Shown piece by piece: positions 18,861-28,284 of a stretch of DNA of 64,000 bases. The position numbers and the translations under genes were made by a program. How positions within the stretch are numbered: position 1 is the stretch's first letter; each line of letters opens with the position of its first letter. The notes below the pieces were generated by a model. It saw only the letters and a list, made by a program, of their open reading frames with translations. It made no database searches and was not told where the DNA came from. Origin of the DNA: Nitrosovibrio tenuis (GTDB lineage Bacteria; Pseudomonadota; Gammaproteobacteria; Burkholderiales; Nitrosomonadaceae); the NCBI RefSeq assembly GCF_900109785.1, contig NZ_FOBH01000002.1, positions 124,001 to 188,000 of the forward strand, in the 5' to 3' direction.

Positions 18861-21570
18861 GGCACAGCGCGAGTCCCTGTTGAATGCGCCTGCGCTGATG
18901 TTCATGAGCGCAGTCCTCCTGATCGCATTCTGGGTATTATTTCCGCGCCAACCCGCGTTCAGGGATCCATCCAATCTGTCGGCAAAGGACGCGTTGTCGG
19001 TAGCCTACCTCCGCGTCCTGGTTCAGTCCGATCCCGGCAATGCTCCATTACGCCTGTCATTCGTTCAATTGCTGACCGAAGCGGGAATGATCGATGAGGC
19101 GGCCCTGGCCATTGCTCCGCTGCAACGCGCCCCTGAATCCAGCCTGACTTATGAAATCCGCCTGGCGGACCTCAAGCTGTCGTTGCAACAGCTTTACCGG
19201 CATCCACCCGGCGATGTCGAGGCAGCGCTGCGCCAGCATATCGCTGCACTCGTTCCCCCACTGTTGGGAATTGCAGGTAATGACAAAGAATTAAATCAGG
19301 TCGTGGCATACGCGGAGCAGTTTGGCGAGCCTTCAGTATTGGCGGAAACCTTCGAGCAGTTGCTTGTTATACGTCATGAAAACGATGAAAAGAAGTCACG
19401 CTGGCTGGTCTTTGCCGCAAAACAGCGCATGGCGGCTGGCCAGCCGGAATTGGCCGCCCGAAATCTGTTGAGGGCGTTCATGCTCGAGCACATGCCGCAC
19501 AAAAAAACGGAAATAGCGAAGTCCTGTTTGCACGCTTACCTTCAGGCAGGTATTGATCAGGAGGCGTTAAAGGCAGCAATGCGGGTGCAGGAAAGCGTCA
19601 AAGGCGATGCCGCACTTTCGATGCTTGCCGCCGACATTGCCGAGCCGCTTGCGGACCAGGAGCATGCGCTGGCCTGGCTGGAAGAAGCGAGCCTGCTTCT
19701 TCCTAACGACCAGGCGCTAGCCGAACGTATTGTACGGCTGCAAATATCGATGGGCTTGCTGAGCGAGAGTCTCCCGAGAATTGCTCAACTGCGTAACCAC
19801 CTGGTCCTGGGCAGTGATCGCCACCGTTTGCTCGCCCATGTTTATGACTGGAACGGCCAACCCGACGAAGCCCTGGCTCTTTGGCTGTCATTTGCACGCC
19901 ACAAGGCCGATCATGAGGCGGAGGCCCGAGCCTTTGAATTGAGCCAGGCAAAAGCGGATAACAAGGCGTTGGTACAGTTGCTGGAAGCTATCATGGCTCG
20001 CCGCATACTGACGACCGCCGAAGCGGAAGCGTATGTCAAGGCCGGCCTGCGCGTTGCCGAACCCTCTCATGTGGAGCAGCAATTGCGGCGTCATGCCGAA
20101 CATTTCCAGAACCCGGCCACGACGTTGAAAGCATTGGCTGATGTACTGGTTCTGCAAGGCAAGCCCCGCGCGGCATTAGCTGTGTACCAGGAAATGCCCG
20201 GCGTGGAGAGTACCCGGCAAAGGATGGATCTGGCTCGGCTATACGACGAAGCGGGGAACGCGCAAAAGAGTTTCGAGTTACTGCTTCAAGAACTCGATTC
20301 GCCCGGCCAGGCTCATGCCGAAGAGTACTGGCTATTGCTCGGGAGAATCTCCACGCAATTGGGACAGGATGCCTATGCAAGCAGAGCCTATGAAAAAGCG
20401 CTTATCTTGCGGCCCAATGATGTGGAAATAATTGAAAATCTGCAACGCTTGGCAGTGCGCCATCGCGATGATAAAAAAAGTGAACGCCTTGCGCGTTATG
20501 GATGGGATCATTTACGGCGCATCGAGGATCTGCAACGCCTCATGCGTTTTTCCTGGAAGCGGCAAGATTGGGAAGAACTCGACCACTGGCTATCCCTGGC
20601 CGATGAAATGCAATCGGCCAAGCCATCGGCATTAGCCCAGGCGACAGACTACTGGTACTTTCAATCAATGCGCAAAATGGTAAACGGGCAGCGCGAGGCC
20701 GCTCACGATGCGTTGCGCCAAACTCTGCGGTTGCGTGGCGCGGATCCGGAAATTACCGAGGCAATGATCTGGCTGTTGCTATCGGATAAAAAAGTCGACC
20801 ATGGGCCGCTTGATGCACTCGTTCAACCTTTCCGGAACCAATCGGGCAGCCAGTCGGGGGTAAGCCCGCCTCTGGCGGAGGCCTTGGCCGCGGCGGAGCA
20901 GATGTTGGGTAAACCCACTCAGGCGGCAGCCTGGTATTTTCGATCACTGGCTACAAGACCGCGGGATTTTTTGTGGACATTGACATTGGCCGATAATATG
21001 GAATGGGCAGGCTGCCTCGGCAATGCCAATCATGCCCGGCTTTCGGCGCTGAAGTTGTTTGCATCCCATGGTTCCCATCAGGCTGAAGTGATGCACCCGG
21101 TGCGCCTGGCGGAGTATTTCTCCCCGTCCAAGGATGTGCCGGCACAACGGGGCAATGGCCCTGGACTAAAGAAGAGCGAGAAATGGCAATCCATGCGGGA
21201 GCACTGGGGTTTCACAAAAACTTTGGACAATGCGAGCTTTTTTGCGCTGCAGCGCCAGCGTGAGCGCCTGTCTTCACCAGCCTGGGAAAAGTTTGCCGAT
21301 GCGGTCAGGCGCAAAGATCAGCAAGCGGTCGCCGCGCAATTAAAAATAGTTTCCGATCATTTGCAGCATCGGCCGGACGAACCCCTCCCTCCGGATATGC
21401 TGCCGTTATCCCTGAACGACGTCGACCAGGCTAATCGTTGGCTGCCCGGAGAATCCGTGCCTGATCGAAGCGACTTGAATACCGAAGCGGACATATGCCG
21501 TCAAACGCTTGCAAAAATCCGCGACTTGCAGCGGCTGCCTGTGGCGGCTGGGGAGCAACCCGCGTTATGA
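18814..21570 (+). CDS. pelB: PelB-like tetratricopeptide protein, without outer-membrane barrel
   Basis: A protein of about 918 residues. One N-terminal membrane helix (LMFMSAVLLIAFWVLF) anchors a long helical-repeat region with TPR-like units such as HAEEYWLLLGRISTQLGQDA. In P. aeruginosa, PelB ends in a beta-barrel that exports Pel; here the sequence stays helical to the end (QTLAKIRDLQRLPVAAGEQ) and no barrel strands or terminal aromatic are seen. The start is uncertain: ATG at 18814 overlaps pelA by 47 bases, while a TTG at 18850 has AGGGGAA before it. The stop overlaps the pelD start (ATGA), so the two are translationally coupled. Confidence 0.85.
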   Translation: MSPPLTPQGNFGLSVEAQRESLLNAPALMFMSAVLLIAFWVLFPRQPAFRDPSNLSAKDALSVAYLRVLVQSDPGNAPLRLSFVQLLTEAGMIDEAALAIAPLQRAPESSLTYEIRLADLKLSLQQLYRHPPGDVEAALRQHIAALVPPLLGIAGNDKELNQVVAYAEQFGEPSVLAETFEQLLVIRHENDEKKSRWLVFAAKQRMAAGQPELAARNLLRAFMLEHMPHKKTEIAKSCLHAYLQAGIDQEALKAAMRVQESVKGDAALSMLAADIAEPLADQEHALAWLEEASLLLPNDQALAERIVRLQISMGLLSESLPRIAQLRNHLVLGSDRHRLLAHVYDWNGQPDEALALWLSFARHKADHEAEARAFELSQAKADNKALVQLLEAIMARRILTTAEAEAYVKAGLRVAEPSHVEQQLRRHAEHFQNPATTLKALADVLVLQGKPRAALAVYQEMPGVESTRQRMDLARLYDEAGNAQKSFELLLQELDSPGQAHAEEYWLLLGRISTQLGQDAYASRAYEKALILRPNDVEIIENLQRLAVRHRDDKKSERLARYGWDHLRRIEDLQRLMRFSWKRQDWEELDHWLSLADEMQSAKPSALAQATDYWYFQSMRKMVNGQREAAHDALRQTLRLRGADPEITEAMIWLLLSDKKVDHGPLDALVQPFRNQSGSQSGVSPPLAEALAAAEQMLGKPTQAAAWYFRSLATRPRDFLWTLTLADNMEWAGCLGNANHARLSALKLFASHGSHQAEVMHPVRLAEYFSPSKDVPAQRGNGPGLKKSEKWQSMREHWGFTKTLDNASFFALQRQRERLSSPAWEKFADAVRRKDQQAVAAQLKIVSDHLQHRPDEPLPPDMLPLSLNDVDQANRWLPGESVPDRSDLNTEADICRQTLAKIRDLQRLPVAAGEQPAL

Positions 21571-22847
21571 AAAAGCCGTGGCTCGAGGGTATCGAAATCA
21601 TCGATGTTAATCAGCCCGTGCCGGCATGGAGTGGATGGGCCGAAACGTTTGCATTGACCGCAATTGTGCTCGTTGCGTCGTTCGTTACCCGGCAGGATGA
21701 TCCTTTTCGGTTGGGTATGGGTTTCCCATGGCCCATCCTGGCTCCTTTATTGGCCGCGTTACGGTACGGCTTCATCCACGGTTTTGTCAGCGCCTTGCTG
21801 ATATTGGCCGCGTTGGGCATATCCATTAATCAGCATTGGCAAACCTCACCCGAGTTTCCGCTGGCGTGGGCCATTGGGGTTATTGTCATGGCAATGGTGG
21901 CGGGTGAATTTCGGGATATGTGGCAACGCCGCTTACATCGACTGGAGGGCGCTTATCAATACCGTGCGGAACGTCTTGAGGAGTTTACGCGCAATTACCA
22001 GCTGTTGCGTCTCTCCCATGATCGCCTGGAGCAAACCGTGGCCAATAGCGGATTCTCCTTACGTGAAGGAATTATGCATTTGCAGTCCGTGCTTGATGGG
22101 ATTGACGGCGCCAATGGCCTGACGAACACATCGCTGCAAAGATTGATCGAATTTGTGGCCGAGTATGGGGCATTGACGCAGGCATGCATAGTGGGCATAC
22201 AGGGTGACCGCATCAATGCGACCAGAATATTGGCCCACGTCGGGGAACAGTTTGTAATTGACGACAATGACCCTGTATTAATTACCGCGCTTGAAAGCGG
22301 GGAGCTGGCAGCAGTAAACTTCACCACGGGGATCGCAATGGATCAAAACCAGTTGCTGGCGGCTATTCCTATCTCCGACTCAACCGGTGACATCCATGCG
22401 ATGTTATTGGTGAGATCCATGCCTTTTTTTGCTTTTCACGAAAATAACTTGAAGCTCATCGCGGTACTTGTTGCGCATGGTGTCGATCATCTGCGTTTTG
22501 GAACAGCCATGCCCTCCATTGCGCGGTTTCTCGCCGCATTTGAGCGCGTGCATCAGGATTACTTGAAGTTCAAGCTCGATGCAGCACTCCTGAGGTTGTC
22601 GGGCACCAATGCCAATGTCATGGTGGCGTACGAAAAACTGCGGACTTCAGTCCGCGCCATCGATCTGATTTGCATTGCTCGTGATAATGGCCAGCCGGTT
22701 GTCTGGGTACTTCTGCCTTTGACCGATATCGCGAATGCGCGCGCGTGGATGCAGCGGGTGGATACCTTTCCAGCGGCGGTGACAAGCGAGTTGTCAGCCA
22801 TCAGCGATATCGATCTCCAGAGGATCCGCTCCCTGGAGTCGTGCTGA
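21567..22847 (+). CDS. pelD: PelD: c-di-GMP receptor of the Pel system
   Basis: An inner-membrane receptor of 426 residues that couples Pel synthesis to cyclic di-GMP. Four hydrophobic helices occupy about residues 25-115. A helical linker (LHRLEGAYQYRAERLEEF) leads to a GAF domain (about 170-310), then a degenerate GGDEF domain with no catalytic GGDEF motif. The inhibitory-site motif RxxD is kept as VRAIDLIC (R363, D366), which in PelD binds c-di-GMP. The ATG shares ATGA with the pelB stop. The next gene on this strand, pelE, is 2.8 kb away beyond three reversed genes. Confidence 0.93.
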   Translation: MKKPWLEGIEIIDVNQPVPAWSGWAETFALTAIVLVASFVTRQDDPFRLGMGFPWPILAPLLAALRYGFIHGFVSALLILAALGISINQHWQTSPEFPLAWAIGVIVMAMVAGEFRDMWQRRLHRLEGAYQYRAERLEEFTRNYQLLRLSHDRLEQTVANSGFSLREGIMHLQSVLDGIDGANGLTNTSLQRLIEFVAEYGALTQACIVGIQGDRINATRILAHVGEQFVIDDNDPVLITALESGELAAVNFTTGIAMDQNQLLAAIPISDSTGDIHAMLLVRSMPFFAFHENNLKLIAVLVAHGVDHLRFGTAMPSIARFLAAFERVHQDYLKFKLDAALLRLSGTNANVMVAYEKLRTSVRAIDLICIARDNGQPVVWVLLPLTDIANARAWMQRVDTFPAAVTSELSAISDIDLQRIRSLESC

Positions 22848-22935
22848 CAGGTCGCCGCTCCTGCAATTAAAATAACATTCCTGTCCTCATCTCTATTGGA
22901 ATTGTCCAGAAAGACTGGCTAGCCAATGAGCCCGT

Positions 22936-23307
22936 TTAGATCCCCCTTCCGTAAAGGGTTACTGTTGATCCTGCCGCATCGCCGGAACGTGCGAGAACTC
23001 TTACGGATTCGAGCGCCCTTACGTCCATGATGAACCAACCCGACCCGACCGCTTGCGTCGTAAGATCTCCGCTCGCTCCGATCAATAGCCCGGCAGGGGC
23101 AGTATAGTTACCCGCTGCGGAATAGAGCGTGATGTAATCGCCGCTCGCGTGAAAGCGCACCTGAATTTTAAAGGCAGCGAGCGGGAATTTCTCCACCTTT
23201 ACCTGTATGGCCAAGCGTTCCAGGGTGTCTATGGATATCGTTTCCAACGTCTGGTCCCCGGCATTAGTGAGAACCGCGACGCGATTTATATTTTTAGGAG
23301 TATTCAT
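22936..23307 (-). CDS. Small beta-rich protein, phage-tail-associated type
   Basis: A 123-residue protein with strongly alternating hydrophobic and polar residues, e.g. FKIQVRFHASGDYITLYS and GSGWFIMDVRALESVRVLAR, ending STVTLYGRGI. It has no signal peptide. Proteins of this look occur beside tail-fibre genes in prophages; that link is from general recall, not a search. The ATG overlaps the stop of the upstream frame by four bases, so it is coupled to it. It points towards pelD, within a reversed insert in the pel locus. Confidence 0.6.
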   Translation of the reverse strand: MNTPKNINRVAVLTNAGDQTLETISIDTLERLAIQVKVEKFPLAAFKIQVRFHASGDYITLYSAAGNYTAPAGLLIGASGDLTTQAVGSGWFIMDVRALESVRVLARSGDAAGSTVTLYGRGI

Positions 23308-23763
23308 GGGACCTCCGTATAGTGATACATCGACTGATATTCATCATTAATATGGTGGTGCTGCGAAGGTAAAGTAAGCACGATCTCAGACATATGAATG
23401 TCGCCTTCTGGGCGATAAGCACATGACTGCGTTGCCGCTATTAACCGGACAGCGAGCAGGATGCGGTAGGTAATTGGCTGCGGATGAACGGTTCTGGTGA
23501 CTTCATCTTCAGCCCCAAGGTGCAACTGCGGCGTCGACCCGGTAACCACTTCATATGATTAAATCCGAAGTATTATGCGCGGCGTCAGGCATAAGCTTGT
23601 CTTCTATCATCAGTGCGTCCGGTTCGACTGAAGGGGCTAGTCCAATGACCGCTACTCCTATATAGCGTATCTGATAGAGAATACAACTCGCGCCGGTCTG
23701 CCGAATCGCCTCAGTAAAAAATGATTGAAGAAGTGTAAACGGTGCTGCCGCTATCTCAATCAC
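23304..23763 (-). pseudogene. Frameshifted hypothetical gene in the pel insert
   Basis: Two frames read as one protein if joined by a single-base shift near 23551-23556. The first opens MIEIAAAPFTLLQSFFTEAI and ends NTSDLII; the second continues YEVVTGSTPQLHLGAEDEV and ends SMYHYTEVP. Both have normal codon use, the second frame lacks its own good start, and its stop overlaps the next gene's ATG. The joined product would be about 150 residues. I do not recognise it; position suggests a small accessory protein of the tail-like module. A sequencing error would look the same. Confidence 0.55.
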
Positions 23764-23860
23764 CTCGATGCACTTGATGCCTCATCCGTGCCGCCCCTGT
23801 TATCTCATCCGTTCACTACACCCGACATTCAGCTTGGCAAAACACACCTGATACGCATAT

Positions 23861-25408
23861 TCAGCACGTGATAACGGAGTAATCATCCCAAACGCCCGCA
23901 CTTGGCAGTGCAAATACGCCACAGGATACGCCGCACTTAACGCCGTCCAACGCATGAAGCGTATCGGGTATTTCCTCGCAGAAATTCCCGTTGATATACA
24001 GCCGGAACCGGCCGCCGCGGCAAACAACTTTCATTATCGATCCCGCAGGCAGTTGTGCCTCAACACCGTCCGGTCCTACCACCGGCCTGTCGAGGGAACC
24101 GACATTGCCCGCGACGATAGACTGTATTACGTTTCCTGTACCTAACGCGCCGGGTACTCCCCATCTATAATAATTAGCGGCGTCGGCGCCCCTGAATAGT
24201 AGCCACGTATTATTTCCGGAAACTATAGTAGCCTGTACCGAGTAATCAACAGACGGGCATGTGACCAACCCCCTGTTATTGCCCACCGTGCCAAAGGACA
24301 GTTGCCTCGTCTTTATGACGAGCGATCCGACATCAACAGTCATAGCCGATCCGACAACGGGGGTACCGACCGCACCATTGGCTCTGTTGTAATTATCCAG
24401 AAAGACGAACTTGCTATCGGCAGCGCCCGTAACCATTGCGGTTACTGCCTTGCTTCTGGACAGGGCTTCAAGGCCTGACTTCCAGTCTTCCCTTAACATC
24501 TGAAAGCCCCCATTAATCTCGCCGATATACAGACTCATACCCAAACTTCCGGCGAGATCTTGAGTCAGGCAGATCGCCGACCTGTAGTATCCCGATTCCG
24601 TTGACACCCTGCGCACACGAAAAGTGGCCCCATCGTCAAGCGATTCCGCGAACCATATATCGCCGCCGGACTCATTCCCGTCTGTGCATACACCTAGAAT
24701 ACGGCCGTCCGGGACTCTTTGGAAATGAGAATGCCACCAGCCCCGACCTAGAGGCTGAACCATTGTAATGGCGCTAAATGCCCCCCAGCCCGAATATATG
24801 CTGGAGCCCGATGTGGCGGCGACTTGGACAACTGCCGGGCCGCCTAAAGCACCGCCCGCCGTAGCTCTGTTGTGGACAATCAGCTTCCAGTTAGTCCCAT
24901 TGAACCACACGCATGGGGTATATAATGTATTGGCCGTAGCGCCGGTACTTTCCGGAAGGTCAACTATGCTGACCGGTGCGGACCAGCTAATCCCATTAGT
25001 GGATTCGGACACTTTTACCTGAGAGTGACCTGATGCATCGTGTTGTGAACTCCATATTAGATACAATGTCATCCCATCAGGGGCCTGCGCGAGTGATGTA
25101 TCCATGTTATTTCCCACGGCAGGTTTTGGTATCAATGGATTGGTTACCCCAGCCGGGACAGACCAATTCCATCCGTCATTGGAGACAACCAGGCAGGGAT
25201 TTTCATACTGTACGTCTGAGGAAGGGAATGGCGTGAAAATTCCCCAATATCTATACCCATTCCAGCCATCGGAGAAAAACAACGGTGCCAGGTATAAATT
25301 GGAGGTGTTGGAGGATATGTTTGACGGTTGGGGCAGGCGCAGCCGTTCTCGATCGGACGCCCGCATTTGATCGAAAAGGTCAAATGTGGGTGCGGTTTTT
25401 GTAACCAT
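23861..25408 (-). CDS. Sialidase-like propeller plus LamG-like protein (tail-fibre type)
   Basis: A 515-residue protein with no signal peptide. The first ~330 residues look like a beta-propeller of the sialidase/GH43 kind, with Asp-box-like motifs SLDDGATF and weaker SNDGWNWS and STNGISWS. The last ~180 residues resemble LamG/concanavalin-like domains of phage tail proteins, beginning FLDNYNRANGAVGTPVVGS and including LLFRGADAANYYRWGV and GGRFRLYINGNF. Such proteins bind or cut glycans. AGGGAGA precedes the ATG. It heads a reversed three-gene set between pelD and pelE, so a role with surface polysaccharide is possible but unproven. Confidence 0.7.
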   Translation of the reverse strand: MVTKTAPTFDLFDQMRASDRERLRLPQPSNISSNTSNLYLAPLFFSDGWNGYRYWGIFTPFPSSDVQYENPCLVVSNDGWNWSVPAGVTNPLIPKPAVGNNMDTSLAQAPDGMTLYLIWSSQHDASGHSQVKVSESTNGISWSAPVSIVDLPESTGATANTLYTPCVWFNGTNWKLIVHNRATAGGALGGPAVVQVAATSGSSIYSGWGAFSAITMVQPLGRGWWHSHFQRVPDGRILGVCTDGNESGGDIWFAESLDDGATFRVRRVSTESGYYRSAICLTQDLAGSLGMSLYIGEINGGFQMLREDWKSGLEALSRSKAVTAMVTGAADSKFVFLDNYNRANGAVGTPVVGSAMTVDVGSLVIKTRQLSFGTVGNNRGLVTCPSVDYSVQATIVSGNNTWLLFRGADAANYYRWGVPGALGTGNVIQSIVAGNVGSLDRPVVGPDGVEAQLPAGSIMKVVCRGGRFRLYINGNFCEEIPDTLHALDGVKCGVSCGVFALPSAGVWDDYSVITC

Positions 25409-25680
25409 TGTTATTCTCCCTGTATGTTGGTGGGTTCGTAGCGAATACCTTACTCGTTACTTCGGGATGCGGGCAATAGGCACATGCGTCGCTTCTCTAT
25501 TTCTAGCACAGATCTCAAGAGACTAAGGAGTTCTGGTGGGGGTGGTTACCCCATGTTTACCTTATGCTTGTGCGAACCACACCAAAAGGTTTCGTTTGAA
25601 TTAAGGAATCACTTGCTATTCGAAAAAGGACAGGCTTGGTTGCAAATGCATTTGAATATTTATTCATTTTCCACCCTTTG

Positions 25681-26691
25681 ATGCACCGTCTGCCCCTATT
25701 GTTGGGAGTTGCAGCGGAGGCTCTGGCAGCCCTACAGCTCTGGCTGAGGCCGGACAGTTTGGTTGTTGTGCTGCTCGCCGTTGTTTTTCACACTCTCGCA
25801 TCCTTTTTTTTTGCACAGGGTTTCTGGCAACTCCTCCCGCGTCGGTACAGGCTGCCCCCGCGGAGAAGTCTGGGTTTTTTATTTTTAATTTTGTGGGTTT
25901 TGCCGGTACTCGGCGTGCTGGGCATACTATGGAGTATAACCAGCGCCCTGAAACGTCCACGTAGCCGTTCCGCACGAAATATAAAGACTATTCCCTCGCC
26001 TGAGCTGCCATTTTCGCCGCCTGTCATTTTTCCGATGCCGCCCTACAGCCAGGGTGCGTTGCGCCAGATCGTGCACTTTGCCGAACGGCCCTTGAAGCGC
26101 CTTAAAGCAGTCATGGCTACGCGATATATGTCTCCGCGCGACGCGATGATGGTATGGGCCAAGGCCTCGCGTGATCCTGTCGATGATGTGCGGCTGCTGG
26201 CTTATGCCATGAAGGATGACAATGAAAAAGCACTTACTGGCCGTATCCTGGCTTTGACAGAAGCATTGCCGGACATGCCCTCGCATATGCAGGTCGCCTG
26301 TCATAAAACAATCGCCGCGTTATGCTGGGAACTGGTGTATCACCGTCTGGTGCAAGGCGCGCTCAGGCAACACTGGTTGAAAACCGCACGGCGTCATCTG
26401 GAGCTTGTAGTGGCTCCATCCACATCCGCTGCAGCCGATTCGGTCGATCCGGATAGCTGGCTATTGTATGGACGAATTCTATTGGATTCGGGCGAACTCG
26501 CCTCCGCAAAAGCGGCTTTTGCCAACGCACGGGCCAACGGCATTGACGAGCAGAAAATTCTTCCATGGTTTGCCGAGATCGCCTTCGAGGAGCGAAAATT
26601 TGACGAAGTGAAGCGCTATCTATCGGCACTCGGCCGTTCCGGCGAAAAAGGAAGGGGGCTGGCCCAGATAAAGGCGTGGTGGAACACATGA
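25681..26691 (+). CDS. pelE: PelE: inner-membrane TPR protein of the Pel system
   Basis: A 336-residue protein with an N-terminal pair of membrane helices (LLLGVAAEALAALQLWL and LLAVVFHTLASFFFAQGFW), a third hydrophobic run (LFLILWVLPVLGVLGILWS), then a cytoplasmic helical-repeat region with LLYGRILLDSGELASAKAAF. In P. aeruginosa, PelE joins PelD, PelF and PelG in the synthase complex. I chose the ATG at 25681; the frame is open 15 codons upstream. Its stop overlaps the pelF start as ATGA. Upstream lies the divergent promoter region shared with the reversed insert. Confidence 0.85.
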   Translation: MHRLPLLLGVAAEALAALQLWLRPDSLVVVLLAVVFHTLASFFFAQGFWQLLPRRYRLPPRRSLGFLFLILWVLPVLGVLGILWSITSALKRPRSRSARNIKTIPSPELPFSPPVIFPMPPYSQGALRQIVHFAERPLKRLKAVMATRYMSPRDAMMVWAKASRDPVDDVRLLAYAMKDDNEKALTGRILALTEALPDMPSHMQVACHKTIAALCWELVYHRLVQGALRQHWLKTARRHLELVVAPSTSAAADSVDPDSWLLYGRILLDSGELASAKAAFANARANGIDEQKILPWFAEIAFEERKFDEVKRYLSALGRSGEKGRGLAQIKAWWNT

Positions 26692-28283
26692 ATACTTTCG
26701 GGTCCGGGGCGGGCAAGATGGCTGTACAACTGGAGGCAGTATCAGTGGATGCAACGGTTGCGGACATTGCTTTGCTGCTGGAAGGGACCTACCCGTATAT
26801 CCGGGGGGGTGTGTCGTCCTGGGTGCATCAAATTATTAGTGGTCTGCCGGAGATCAGGTTCGCTGTAATTTTTATGGGCGGCACGCAGGAAATGTACGGC
26901 TCTGCGCAGTATCAATTCCCACCCAACGTCACCCACGTTGAAACACATTATTTGCTGCGCCAAGACAAACACTTCAAGCCGAGTGCGCGCCAGGGAAATC
27001 GCGGAGCTTTTGAAGCTATGGACGAGCTGCACGGGTACTTGCGGCAAAGCGGAAAAATGCCGGACGAGCAAATGATCAGCGCCTTAACCAGACTGGGTTC
27101 GGCGGAAGGAATCAGCCACGAGGATTTTCTATATAGTAAAGCTTCATGGGACTACATTACGCGGCAATACCGGGAGCATTGCACCGAGCCTTCGTTTATC
27201 AACTATTTCTGGGCCGTGCGCGCCATGCATGCGCCCTTGTTCGTACTCACGCGTATCGCGACCGGGCTGCCGTCCGTACGCGCCGTTCATGCCATTTCAA
27301 CGGGGTACGCGGGTTTGCTGGGCGCGATGATCCGGCTGCGGCGCAATATTCCGTTCCTTCTAACCGAGCACGGCATTTATACCAAAGAACGGAAGATCGA
27401 TCTGGCTCAGGCAACGTGGATTCATGATCACAATGATGACGTATGTAACACCCTGCACGACGAAATGGGGTATATCCGCGGACTCTGGATTAAATTTTAT
27501 GAACAGATCGGCCGCATGGCGTACGCGCAAGCGTCCCCCATTGTCAGCCTGTATGAAGGCAACCGCCTGAGGCAAATTGCGGATGGCGCGGCTGCAGAAA
27601 AAACACGTGTTATTACCAACGGCATCAACCTGCAGCGCTATCAGGTCGCGTTTGAGAAACGCCCGAACGATATCCCGCCTATTCTGGGGTTGATCGGACG
27701 CGTTGTACCCATCAAGGATATAAAAACATTTATTCGGGCATTGCGGATCCTGATCGATGAGCGACCCGACGCCCAAGGCTGGATTGTGGGTCCGGAAGAT
27801 GAAGATCCCTCGTATGTAAGCGAGTGCAAGGAATTGGTTGTCAGTCTGGGCCTGGAAAATCATGTCCGATTTCTGGGATTTCAAAATGTGCTTGAAATTC
27901 TTCCCCAACTGGGGTTGGTCGTATTGACCTCGATCAGCGAGGCGCTACCTTTGGTGGTACTGGAGGCGTTTGCCAGCGGTGTACCGTGCATTGCCACGGA
28001 TGTCGGTTCCTGCCGGGAGCTCATCGAAGGACGTGGTGAGGAGGATCGTGCCCTCGGTACAGCGGGAAGCGTTGTATTCATCGCGGACCCTGAAGGGACC
28101 GCAAAAGCAGCGCTTAAGCTGCTTGATGACCCGGAGCGTTGGCGCGCCGCGCAGCAGGCAGGACTTCAACGCGTGAAGCGTTACTACGACGACAAACTAA
28201 TGTTTTCTTCCTATCGCGATCTTTATGCACAGGCTCTGAACTCAGATCCTCAACCCCTGGCACAGCGGAGGGCAGGTACCTGA
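26688..28283 (+). CDS. pelF: PelF: GT4 glycosyltransferase of Pel synthesis
   Basis: A cytoplasmic glycosyltransferase of 531 residues that polymerises Pel from UDP-sugars. The N-terminal lobe has the PelF hallmark LLLEGTYPYIRGGVSSWVHQ. The C-terminal GT4 lobe has PPILGLIGRVVPIKDIKTFI, then the ALPLVVLEAFASGVPCIATD stretch with the E-x7-E nucleotide-sugar site. It starts at an ATG overlapping the pelE stop and ends two bases before pelG, so the three are one translational unit. Confidence 0.96.
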   Translation: MNTFGSGAGKMAVQLEAVSVDATVADIALLLEGTYPYIRGGVSSWVHQIISGLPEIRFAVIFMGGTQEMYGSAQYQFPPNVTHVETHYLLRQDKHFKPSARQGNRGAFEAMDELHGYLRQSGKMPDEQMISALTRLGSAEGISHEDFLYSKASWDYITRQYREHCTEPSFINYFWAVRAMHAPLFVLTRIATGLPSVRAVHAISTGYAGLLGAMIRLRRNIPFLLTEHGIYTKERKIDLAQATWIHDHNDDVCNTLHDEMGYIRGLWIKFYEQIGRMAYAQASPIVSLYEGNRLRQIADGAAAEKTRVITNGINLQRYQVAFEKRPNDIPPILGLIGRVVPIKDIKTFIRALRILIDERPDAQGWIVGPEDEDPSYVSECKELVVSLGLENHVRFLGFQNVLEILPQLGLVVLTSISEALPLVVLEAFASGVPCIATDVGSCRELIEGRGEEDRALGTAGSVVFIADPEGTAKAALKLLDDPERWRAAQQAGLQRVKRYYDDKLMFSSYRDLYAQALNSDPQPLAQRRAGT

Positions 28284-28284
28284 C

